Positions 5,468 through 11,515 of a stretch of DNA of 11,515 bases are shown here, piece after piece (the stretch's first letter is position 1; every line of letters starts with the position of its first letter). The DNA is taken from NCBI GenBank assembly GCA_938041945.1, contig CALISC010000071.1, positions 1 to 11,515 on the forward strand, written 5' to 3'. The DNA comes from an uncultured Acholeplasmataceae bacterium (lineage in GTDB: Bacteria; Bacillota_I; Bacilli_A; Acholeplasmatales; Acholeplasmataceae). Below the pieces are notes generated by a model that ran no database searches, was not told where the DNA came from, and saw nothing but the letters and a program-made list of their open reading frames with translations. A program made the translations under genes and the position numbers.

Positions 5468-6303
5468 TGCTTAATTTAAAAGAAACTAAGAAAAAAATCC
5501 AAGCGCTTTTGGAAACTGAAAAAATAGTTTCGGCAATGCAAGCGACTGCTCTTTCTAAAATCAATTCAGCCCAACGCAAAATTGCTGAATACAATGCGTT
5601 TATGCGTTCATTTAAAGAGATTTTTCTTTCAGTTTTTAAAACTAATGAAAATCCGATTTTTCAAAAACACGAAAACGGTGAAACCATTTATATCGTAATA
5701 ACTTCCGACAAAGGACTGTGCGGGTCTTTTCACTCAGAACTTTTTAAGAAGTTTTTCCTGCATTCTCGTCGTAACCAAAATCACCACGCTTTGGTGATTG
5801 GCAAAAAAGGACATAGTTTTTTTCGCCAAAAAGAAAATATTCTGATTAACAAAAAACCAATCTTTAACCGCGAAGACATTAACATTACTTATTTTCGTAA
5901 ATACGTTTTAGACATTAAAAACCTATTTTTAGTAGGCTACATTAAAAATGTTTATCTAGTTTACAACAATTCTAAAAACGCTTTGGAAAAAGAAACTAAA
6001 ATTGAAAGAATTCTGCCAATTACCAGACACATTTTTGAAGAACAAGAAAATCCGCAAACAGAATACATTTACGATGAGTCTAAAAACCGTATAATTAGTG
6101 AGTTGATTGTGACTTTTATAGAATCTAAAATTTTTGGAGCGATGTTGAAGTCTAAGGCCTGTGAACACCAAGAGCGACAACTTGCGATGAAAAAAGCCTC
6201 TGATAACTGCAAAAAATTATTTGAAAAATTAACACTGGAATACAACCGCGCCAGACAAGGTCAAATTACTTCCGAGTTGATAGACATAGTCAACGGCTCT
6301 TGA
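5467..6303 (+). CDS. atpG: ATP synthase F1 subunit gamma
   Basis: Gamma is the central rotor shaft that turns inside alpha3beta3 and links to the c-ring. The 278-residue protein begins with the long N-terminal helix (NLKETKKKIQALLETEKIVSAMQ, residues 3-25), has the SDKGLCG motif (80-86), and ends with the long C-terminal helix containing EHxxRxxAM (233-241), DNC (246-248), YNRARQGQIT (259-268) and the terminal ELIDIVNG. All the expected landmarks are present. SDKGLCGSFHS replaces the more common GLCGGLN, a small deviation. Its start overlaps the atpA stop (TAATG), indicating coupled translation. It ends with TGA, again supporting the standard genetic code. The central Rossmann-like region (about 75-190) is the least conserved, as in the family generally. 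Confidence 0.96.
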   Translation: MLNLKETKKKIQALLETEKIVSAMQATALSKINSAQRKIAEYNAFMRSFKEIFLSVFKTNENPIFQKHENGETIYIVITSDKGLCGSFHSELFKKFFLHSRRNQNHHALVIGKKGHSFFRQKENILINKKPIFNREDINITYFRKYVLDIKNLFLVGYIKNVYLVYNNSKNALEKETKIERILPITRHIFEEQENPQTEYIYDESKNRIISELIVTFIESKIFGAMLKSKACEHQERQLAMKKASDNCKKLFEKLTLEYNRARQGQITSELIDIVNGS

Positions 6304-6320
6304 CCAGAAAGGAATTAAAA

Positions 6321-7724
6321 ATGGGAAAAATACATGAAATCATCGGTCCAGTAGTAGATGTTTATTTTGACACAGAACTACCAAAGATCAATACCTGTTT
6401 AAAAGTTAATAACCACGGACAAGAGTGTTTCTTGGAAGTACTTCTACACGTTGGCGACAAGGTTTGCAGAACCATTGCTTTCTCTCCGACTGACGGACTT
6501 AAAAAAGGACTTGAAGTCGTTAATACCAAAGCACCAATTAAAGTACCAGTTGGCATCAAAACACTTGGTCGTATGTTTAATACACTTGGCCAACCAATTG
6601 ACCTAAACGGAGAACTTAAAGCCGATTCTGTAAAACCTGAGCCAATTCACAAAGCACCACCTCTGTTTTCTAAACTTTCTACAGAAATTGAAATTCTTGA
6701 AACCGGAATTAAAGTAATTGACTTACTTGCCCCTTACATCAAAGGTGGCAAAATCGGGTTATTCGGCGGTGCCGGAGTTGGAAAAACTGTCTTAATTCAA
6801 GAGTTAATTCACAATGTTGCAAAAGCCACAGGCGGTATTTCTATTTTTGCCGGAGTTGGTGAGCGTTCTCGCGAAGGTTTTGATCTTTACACCGAAATGA
6901 AAGAGTCTGGAGTTCTGAAAAACACTGCTCTGGTTTTTGGGCAAATGAATGAGCCACCAGGTGTTCGTATGCGAGCACCACTAACCGCACTTACTATGGC
7001 TGAGTATTTTCGCGATGTTAAAAAGCAAGACACTCTGCTTTTTATTGACAATATTTTTAGATATGTGCAAGCAGGTTCAGAAGTTTCTGCGCTACTTGGT
7101 CGTATGCCTTCAGCCGTTGGTTATCAGCCAACTTTAGCAACCGAAATGGGTAGACTACAAGAGCGAATTACTTCAACTAAAGATGGTTCAATTACTTCAA
7201 TTCAAGCAGTATACGTGCCGGCTGACGACTACACAGATCCGGCTCCATCTACTGTGTTTTCACATCTTGACGCAACCACTAACTTAAAACGCCAACTAAT
7301 TGAAGAAGGTATTTATCCAGCAGTTGACCCACTGGCTTCAACTTCTTCTGCGCTTAACCCAAATATTTGTGGAACTGAGCATTACACTGTTGCCAGACGA
7401 GTGCAAGAAATTATTCAAAGATACTACGAACTTCTTGATATTATTGCGATTCTGGGTATGGATGAACTTTCAGATAGCGATAAACTAATCGTGCACCGTG
7501 CGCGCCGCGTGCGTTTCTTTTTATCGCAATCTATGCACGTTGCTGAACAGTTTACCGGAATTAAGGGAAGTTTTGTGCGTTTAAAAGACACAATTAAAGG
7601 TTTTAAAGACATACTAGACGGTAAATACGACCACATAGAAGAAGAGGCTTTTCATATGGTTGGGTCAATTGATGAGATGCTTGAAAAAGCCAACTCGCTA
7701 AAGAAAGCACAAAATGCTGTTTAA
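6321..7724 (+). CDS. atpD: ATP synthase F1 subunit beta (catalytic)
   Basis: Beta carries the three catalytic ATP sites. Starting at the ATG at 6321 (MGKIHEIIGPVVDV) it has 467 residues. Landmarks are the Walker A motif GGAGVGKT (149-156), GERSREG with the catalytic Glu181 and Arg182, the Walker B motif LLFID with Asp243, the signature NIFRYVQAGSEVSALLGRMPSAVGYQPTLATEMG region (244-277), the adenine-stacking Tyr332 in IYPAVDP, and MDELSDSD (380-387), corresponding to DELSEED of E. coli. A frame-open TTG at 6300 would add seven residues, but AAAGGA (6308-6313), 7 nt before 6321, and the standard N-terminus favour 6321. With this start the gene lies 17 nt after atpG. It overlaps atpC by 11 nt. 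Nothing suggests loss of catalysis. Confidence 0.98.
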   Translation: MGKIHEIIGPVVDVYFDTELPKINTCLKVNNHGQECFLEVLLHVGDKVCRTIAFSPTDGLKKGLEVVNTKAPIKVPVGIKTLGRMFNTLGQPIDLNGELKADSVKPEPIHKAPPLFSKLSTEIEILETGIKVIDLLAPYIKGGKIGLFGGAGVGKTVLIQELIHNVAKATGGISIFAGVGERSREGFDLYTEMKESGVLKNTALVFGQMNEPPGVRMRAPLTALTMAEYFRDVKKQDTLLFIDNIFRYVQAGSEVSALLGRMPSAVGYQPTLATEMGRLQERITSTKDGSITSIQAVYVPADDYTDPAPSTVFSHLDATTNLKRQLIEEGIYPAVDPLASTSSALNPNICGTEHYTVARRVQEIIQRYYELLDIIAILGMDELSDSDKLIVHRARRVRFFLSQSMHVAEQFTGIKGSFVRLKDTIKGFKDILDGKYDHIEEEAFHMVGSIDEMLEKANSLKKAQNAV

Positions 7725-8106
7725 TCTATATTTATATCAAGGCTTGGTGTTGAGTAAAGAGGCTACTAAGTTCTTACTGAAAGACAAGAACGGCGAAGTA
7801 GTGATAATGGACAGGCATATCCCAATTGTTTTATCTGCACTTGATGCTACTTTAGCGTTAACACTTAAAAACAACCAAACTAAGTATATTTGCCTAGAAC
7901 GTGGGATTATTGAGTTTAAACAAAACACCGCTAAAGTCTTGGCTTCGCTTGCTGTTGTCAGAGATTCTGAAAAAGAAGCACAAACTGCTTTTCTTGAGGC
8001 TAAAAATACAGCGTTAAACAATGCCAAGAAAGAAAATAATGAGTTTACAATTTTAGAAAAGAAACTCAAAGAACAAATTCATTTAACCAAAGCAGGTTCG
8101 TTTTAA
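7714..8106 (+). CDS. atpC: ATP synthase F1 subunit epsilon
   Basis: Epsilon binds gamma and the c-ring and often restrains ATP hydrolysis. The 130-residue protein has the N-terminal beta-sandwich (about 1-82), with GEVVIMDRHIPIVLSAL (27-43) matching the family's G-x-x-G-I-L-x-x-H-x-P pattern only loosely, and a two-helix C-terminal domain (about 84-122, many Ala, Lys and Glu). The ATP-binding consensus of Bacillus-type epsilon, (I/L)DxxRA, is not apparent; the corresponding stretch is FLEAKNTAL (93-101). The start lies in the last 11 nt of atpD and has no obvious ribosome binding site. It is the last gene of the operon, 12 nt before the terminator stem. Position and the N-terminal pattern make the call safe despite divergence. 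Confidence 0.9.
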   Translation: MLFNLYLYQGLVLSKEATKFLLKDKNGEVVIMDRHIPIVLSALDATLALTLKNNQTKYICLERGIIEFKQNTAKVLASLAVVRDSEKEAQTAFLEAKNTALNNAKKENNEFTILEKKLKEQIHLTKAGSF

Positions 8107-8118
8107 AATTTGAAACCA

Positions 8119-8154
8119 AATTAAAAATGCAGGGTAATACCTGCATTTTTAATT
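8119..8154. terminator. Bidirectional rho-independent terminator between atpC and dnaE
   Basis: AATTAAAAATGCAGG (8119-8133) pairs perfectly with CCTGCATTTTTAATT (8140-8154): a 15-bp stem around a 6-nt loop. With one bulged A, two further C-G pairs (8116-8117 with 8155-8156) extend it. The GC core is bounded by T-rich DNA on each strand, so it can end transcription from both sides. Only 52 nt separate the convergent atpC and dnaE stop codons, and this element nearly fills that space. A stem this long is not expected by chance. Confidence 0.88.
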
Positions 8155-8158
8155 GGCT

Positions 8159-11044
8159 TTAATTAGTTAATGTGTACTCAGAAATATCTACAACTATATA
8201 GGAAACTGAATCTTTGTAAATTGTGCGGTTGACATTAACTTTAACAATATCACTACCTTTTTGCATTAAGTCATTTATTTTATCAGCACATACGTTAAAG
8301 GCAGTGCAAGAAATTGCGCTGTTTGCGTGAACCAGTTCAAACTTAGCCACACTTGTTCCTTTGGCGCTTTTAAAAACTTTTTGGTTTTTAATTTTAGCAA
8401 TTGTCGTAATTGAGTGTCTGCGCTCAATTTCTTGAAATGGAACAAAATACTTTTCTTTAGATAACTTGTTTAACAAATCATATTTTAAGTTAAAACCGAG
8501 TGCTTTAAACTCAAAATCACTAAGTTCGCCGTCTGAGTATTCAGATGCGTCTTTTTTGTAGTCTGCAAGTAGGGCAGTATGCTCACGCATCATAGCCAGA
8601 TCGTGCATTTGTTTTTTAGTCAAACCAAAACCATCTAAGGCACTTGCAAAGATTAAGTTTTCAAGTTGTTCTTGAGATAAGATGTCTTTAGTTTTAGTTA
8701 AAAAATCAATAAAGTCTGTGTATTTTTGTGAGTTTAGTTGTTCAACAATTTCACTGCTAATTCTTTTAACAACAGTTAAAGGAAGTAAGATTTTGTTTTG
8801 ACTTAGTTTGCATTTTTTGCCAGAAATCAAAACTCGTGGATTTAAAACAAAGTAGCCTTTTAGTTTTGCCTCAAAAACATATTTAACAATAGTTTCTGTG
8901 TCTCCTGTATAGAGTTCAAAGAAAGCAGCCGCAAAACAGTTAAAGTAGTTTGCTTTGATGTAGGCCATTTGATAAGCCAAAGTAGCGTAGCCAACTGAGT
9001 GGCTTTTGTTGAAACCGTATTCAGCGAACTTCTTGATGAATGCAAATATTTTTTCGGCCACCTCAAGACTGTAGCCATTGGCAGTTGCTTTTTTTAAAAA
9101 TAAGGGGTGTTCTTTTTCAATTACGCATTGGTCTTTTTTAGAAATCGCTCTTCTAAACAAATCAGCCTCAGCAAATGAGTAGCCGCCTATTTTTTTAGCA
9201 ATTTCAATAATTTGCTCTTGATATAAAATAATGCCGTTAGTGCTTTTGATAATTTCGGTTATTTCACTTGGTAAATCAGTTTCAAAATTACCTTGTTTTT
9301 TATTTTCAATGTATATATCAATTTGGTCAAGAGCACCAGGCCTCCATAGAGCCAAGGTGTCAACAAGGTCTGAAAAAGTCTTGGTTTGCATTCTTCTACA
9401 TAGTCTTTTTAGACCCTCTGTTTCTAACTGAAAAATTCCTTCAGTATCTGACTTAGCAATTAGTTTAAAAGTGTCTTGATTTTCAAAGTCAGTAATTCCT
9501 TTAAACTCAGGGTCAAACTTTTTGACGTAATTTAGTTGTTTCTTTAAAACTGTTAAGTTATTTAAAGAAAGTAAGTCTAGTTTAAGTAGACTAATTGACT
9601 CAAGTTCATTCATATCAAAAACTAACTGATTAAAATCACCATATGGAGAATTTTTAACTGGTAAGTATTCAGTCAATTCAATATTTGAAACAATTAACGC
9701 AGAGGCATGAGTTGAAAATGTTTGGATTTTTCCGTATAGAGTTTTGCAAACATCTGAAACTTCGCGAACAAGTGGTGAAGTGTAATACTCTAATTTTCCT
9801 TCAACTTCTCTTTTAATGTCTCTTTTTTCAGATTCTGAAACTGCTAAAATTCTAACAACATCGTTGAGCGCAGACTTTTCTAAATATTTGTTTTGGGTAT
9901 TTACAAAAGCGATTTTATCGTTTCCAAAAAGTTCAGTTAAATATTTAACAACTTTCAATTTATCTGCGCTGTCAACGTCAATATCAATATCTGGATATCC
10001 TTGTCTAAATTTATTTAGGAAACGCTCAAAAATTAAGTTATGTTTAATAGGGTCAATTTCAGTTATTCCAAGAGCCCAAGCAACAAGCGAACCAACCGCA
10101 GAACCACGACCAGGTCCGATTAACACATCGTTTGCTTTTGCCCATTTGCAAATTTCGCTAACTAACAGAAAGTAGTTTGCAAAGTTAAGTTCTGAAATTA
10201 CACTAAGTTCATGCTTTGCCCTTTCTTGGTATTCAGGCCCAAAATGTGCACAAAACTCATAAACTCTATTTTGAATTTCTTCGTTTGGATTTGGATAAAT
10301 TTGTGGAATTTCAAACTTTGGAAGTTCATACTCAAACAATTGAATTTGAGCAAGAAAATCATCCAAGTTATCTAGAAGAACTGGATTGTATTTATTAACT
10401 AATTCTTTAAGTTCTTCGGCAGTTTGTAGATAATGATTACCAATTTCTTTATCTACACTGCCGTTAATTTTTCTTAGGTATTTGTGTGCTTTAATATGTT
10501 CAACTTCAGAATATTCTGCACTTAAACCTGGTAGTAAAGCGATATTGTATTTTCTAACAATGTTTTCAACTTCCTTCAAGTGTTCGCTTGAATAAGCAAA
10601 ATCTAGTAAGAAGTAAACATTGAAAGCACTTAGTTTTTCAAACACAATTTGTGCGTTTTCTGTTTTTAATATTTCTGTGTTTTGTTCGCTTATAACAAAC
10701 AAGAAATCATCTTTATGCTCAAAGCAAAAATCAAAATCAATGCATTGATTTGCATCAATTATTTTATAGTTTCTAAGTAAAACACGAAAAGCAGTTAAAT
10801 TTCTTGGAAAAATCAAAATATTTAAACTGTTTTTTTCAAGACTTAAATGCGTAGCAAGGCTAATTAAACCAGTTTTATTTTCATCTTTGCAACCTTTAAA
10901 AAACTCAAGCATACCACCCAAATTATAGTCAGCAAGTACTGGTATATCGTATCCTCGGCTCAATTGCAGACGGGCAGCATCTGATACTGGAATTAGTGAG
11001 TGTTGGTGTGAAAAAGCACTTTTAAAGTTTATTAAAGCAAACAT
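8159..11044 (-). CDS. dnaE: DNA polymerase III alpha subunit, short DnaE form
   Basis: This is a C-family replicative DNA polymerase of 961 residues, shorter than E. coli DnaE (1160) or B. subtilis DnaE (about 1115). Order: an N-terminal PHP-like domain (about 1-230), then palm, thumb and fingers. GPGRGSAVGSLVAWALGI (310-327), the PDIDID acidic cluster (351-356) and Asp490 in LKLDLL give the catalytic carboxylates. FQLETEGL (538-545), LWRPGALD (566-573), YQEQIIEIAKKIGGYS (608-623) and YGFNKSHSVGYA (676-687) are classic DnaE. A helix-hairpin-helix region (about 795-815, ASALDGFG) and an OB-fold (about 878-955) follow; the C-terminal tau-binding region of E. coli DnaE is absent. The PHP metal ligands look lost (ADY for TDH). 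It has no ribosome binding site; its ATG overlaps the flavodoxin stop (TAATG). Whether a PolC also exists cannot be told here. Confidence 0.95.
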   Translation of the reverse strand: MFALINFKSAFSHQHSLIPVSDAARLQLSRGYDIPVLADYNLGGMLEFFKGCKDENKTGLISLATHLSLEKNSLNILIFPRNLTAFRVLLRNYKIIDANQCIDFDFCFEHKDDFLFVISEQNTEILKTENAQIVFEKLSAFNVYFLLDFAYSSEHLKEVENIVRKYNIALLPGLSAEYSEVEHIKAHKYLRKINGSVDKEIGNHYLQTAEELKELVNKYNPVLLDNLDDFLAQIQLFEYELPKFEIPQIYPNPNEEIQNRVYEFCAHFGPEYQERAKHELSVISELNFANYFLLVSEICKWAKANDVLIGPGRGSAVGSLVAWALGITEIDPIKHNLIFERFLNKFRQGYPDIDIDVDSADKLKVVKYLTELFGNDKIAFVNTQNKYLEKSALNDVVRILAVSESEKRDIKREVEGKLEYYTSPLVREVSDVCKTLYGKIQTFSTHASALIVSNIELTEYLPVKNSPYGDFNQLVFDMNELESISLLKLDLLSLNNLTVLKKQLNYVKKFDPEFKGITDFENQDTFKLIAKSDTEGIFQLETEGLKRLCRRMQTKTFSDLVDTLALWRPGALDQIDIYIENKKQGNFETDLPSEITEIIKSTNGIILYQEQIIEIAKKIGGYSFAEADLFRRAISKKDQCVIEKEHPLFLKKATANGYSLEVAEKIFAFIKKFAEYGFNKSHSVGYATLAYQMAYIKANYFNCFAAAFFELYTGDTETIVKYVFEAKLKGYFVLNPRVLISGKKCKLSQNKILLPLTVVKRISSEIVEQLNSQKYTDFIDFLTKTKDILSQEQLENLIFASALDGFGLTKKQMHDLAMMREHTALLADYKKDASEYSDGELSDFEFKALGFNLKYDLLNKLSKEKYFVPFQEIERRHSITTIAKIKNQKVFKSAKGTSVAKFELVHANSAISCTAFNVCADKINDLMQKGSDIVKVNVNRTIYKDSVSYIVVDISEYTLTN

Positions 11045-11478
11045 TAGAAGTTAATGAAATCTTTTGCGAATTCCATACATTCGCGAATTTTATCATCATC
11101 TGGTTGATAGATACAAGAAAGCCCTTTTTCTCTAAATAGTAGCGCCCCTACTTCTTTTACTCTATCTTCCCAAATATCCATCCAAATAGGATCATCATAC
11201 CAACCATAAGAGCCAAATAAGGCTATTTTACGACCTTTTAAATGCGGAAGCAGTTCAGCGAAATAAGGTTCAAATTCTAGTTCTTCAAGAACATTGTCTC
11301 CCATTGCTGGGCAACCAAAAATAATTTTATCGTAATTCAAAGTCTCAGGAACATCAATCTCAGACACCCATTTTAACTCAGCATCAGCGTTGTTTTCTTT
11401 TAAGGCAGCCAGCATAGCATTGCCCATAATTTCGGTATTGCCAGTTCCTGACCAGTAGACAATCAGTATTTTTTCCAT
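11044..11478 (-). CDS. Flavodoxin, clostridial short-chain type
   Basis: Flavodoxins are small soluble FMN proteins that carry low-potential electrons, often replacing ferredoxin under iron limitation. The 144 residues have the phosphate-binding loop SGTGNTE (10-16) after strand 1 (KILIVYW), the FMN-ring loop GCPAMGD (55-61) and LFGSYGWYD (87-95), with Trp93 placed to stack on the flavin. LEFEPYFAELLPHLKGRK (67-84) is characteristic of clostridial flavodoxins such as that of Clostridium beijerinckii. AGAGGAG lies 11 nt upstream of the ATG. It is the first gene of a two-gene unit; its TAA overlaps the dnaE ATG by one base. The short form (no 20-residue insertion) and the intact FMN loops indicate a functional electron carrier; the partner enzymes are not in the window. 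Confidence 0.94.
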   Translation of the reverse strand: MEKILIVYWSGTGNTEIMGNAMLAALKENNADAELKWVSEIDVPETLNYDKIIFGCPAMGDNVLEELEFEPYFAELLPHLKGRKIALFGSYGWYDDPIWMDIWEDRVKEVGALLFREKGLSCIYQPDDDKIRECMEFAKDFINF

Positions 11479-11489
11479 AGTGTGTTAAT

Positions 11490-11513
11490 CTCCTCTTTTT
11501 CGTTTTTAGTATA
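11490..11513 (-). promoter_or_regulatory. Promoter -10 and Shine-Dalgarno of the flavodoxin-dnaE unit
   Basis: On the minus strand TATACT (11513-11508; 5 of 6 matches to TATAAT) is followed by AGAGGAG (11496-11490), 11 nt before the flavodoxin ATG. The leader would be about 25 nt. The -35 element would lie beyond the window edge, so the promoter can be only half seen; the ribosome binding site is clear. Confidence 0.5.
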
Positions 11514-11515
11514 AC

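Noticed and set aside
6300..6320. TTG-initiated upstream extension of atpD, overlapping the end of atpG.
   Set aside because: The ATG at 6321 has AAAGGA at proper spacing and yields the standard beta-subunit N-terminus; the extension has no such support.
7737..8069. A 110-codon minus-strand open frame antisense to atpC.
   Set aside because: No ribosome binding site or recognisable domain; low-complexity Ser/Leu/Ala composition typical of antisense frames.
168..8106. Possible mycoplasma code (TGA read as Trp), considered because of the AT-richness and short DnaE.
   Set aside because: rpiB and atpG end at TGA exactly where their families end, and the Trp codons I checked are TGG.
9816..10175. 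A 119-codon plus-strand open frame antisense to dnaE.
   Set aside because: It runs opposite to the conserved polymerase palm-domain coding and has no start context or family resemblance.
1..11515. Mobile elements, CRISPR arrays, tRNA or rRNA genes, riboswitches.
   Set aside because: The window is almost fully occupied by recognisable protein genes; I saw no direct-repeat arrays, terminal inverted repeats with a transposase, or RNA gene signatures in the short gaps.

Overview
The window comes from an AT-rich bacterial chromosome. It most resembles a member of the Bacillota, possibly a reduced-genome, Mollicutes-like Bacilli lineage. Three things point there: the rpiB-upp-atp gene order known from Bacillus and relatives, an F-ATPase operon preceded by atpZ and atpI-type genes, and a clostridial-type flavodoxin beside a short DnaE polymerase. 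Mycoplasmas proper are unlikely, because TGA acts as a normal stop (rpiB, atpG) and the Trp codons I checked are TGG, so translation table 11 applies. The finer taxonomic placement is inference.

Layout. Positions 1-167 are a divergent intergenic region. At its left edge are the first six codons of a minus-strand gene with a strong Shine-Dalgarno sequence. A near-consensus sigma-A promoter (TTTACA, 17 nt, TATAAT at 95-123) faces right. From 168 to 8106 lies one tightly packed plus-strand operon: rpiB, upp, atpZ-like, atpI-like, then atpB-E-F-H-A-G-D-C, which encode the complete F1Fo ATP synthase in the usual order a, c, b, delta, alpha, gamma, beta, epsilon. Genes overlap or lie within about 30 nt of each other, and I see no terminator inside the operon. 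A long hairpin with U-rich flanks on both strands (8119-8154) ends the operon and also the convergent minus-strand pair. That pair is a flavodoxin gene (11478-11044) translationally coupled through TAATG to a 961-residue DNA polymerase III alpha subunit, dnaE (11044-8159). A promoter -10 element and a Shine-Dalgarno sequence for the pair sit at the right edge. No gene-free stretch exceeds 300 bases.

How the genes work together. RpiB makes ribose 5-phosphate, the precursor of PRPP, and Upp uses PRPP to salvage uracil as UMP. The ATP synthase genes follow on the same transcript. The c subunit carries a full sodium-binding signature (Gln39, Val70, Glu72, Thr73, Ser74, Tyr77, in register with Ilyobacter tartaricus), so the enzyme is predicted to couple to Na+ rather than H+. 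Its first helix also replaces the usual GxGxGxG packing motif with GxAxSxG, which may alter the size of the c-ring. AtpZ- and AtpI-like membrane proteins probably help c-ring assembly.

The content is essentially housekeeping. I found no mobile element, CRISPR array, RNA gene or unknown multi-gene system. The points most worth a second look are the c-subunit features, the start and hairpins of atpF, and the flavodoxin-dnaE coupling.
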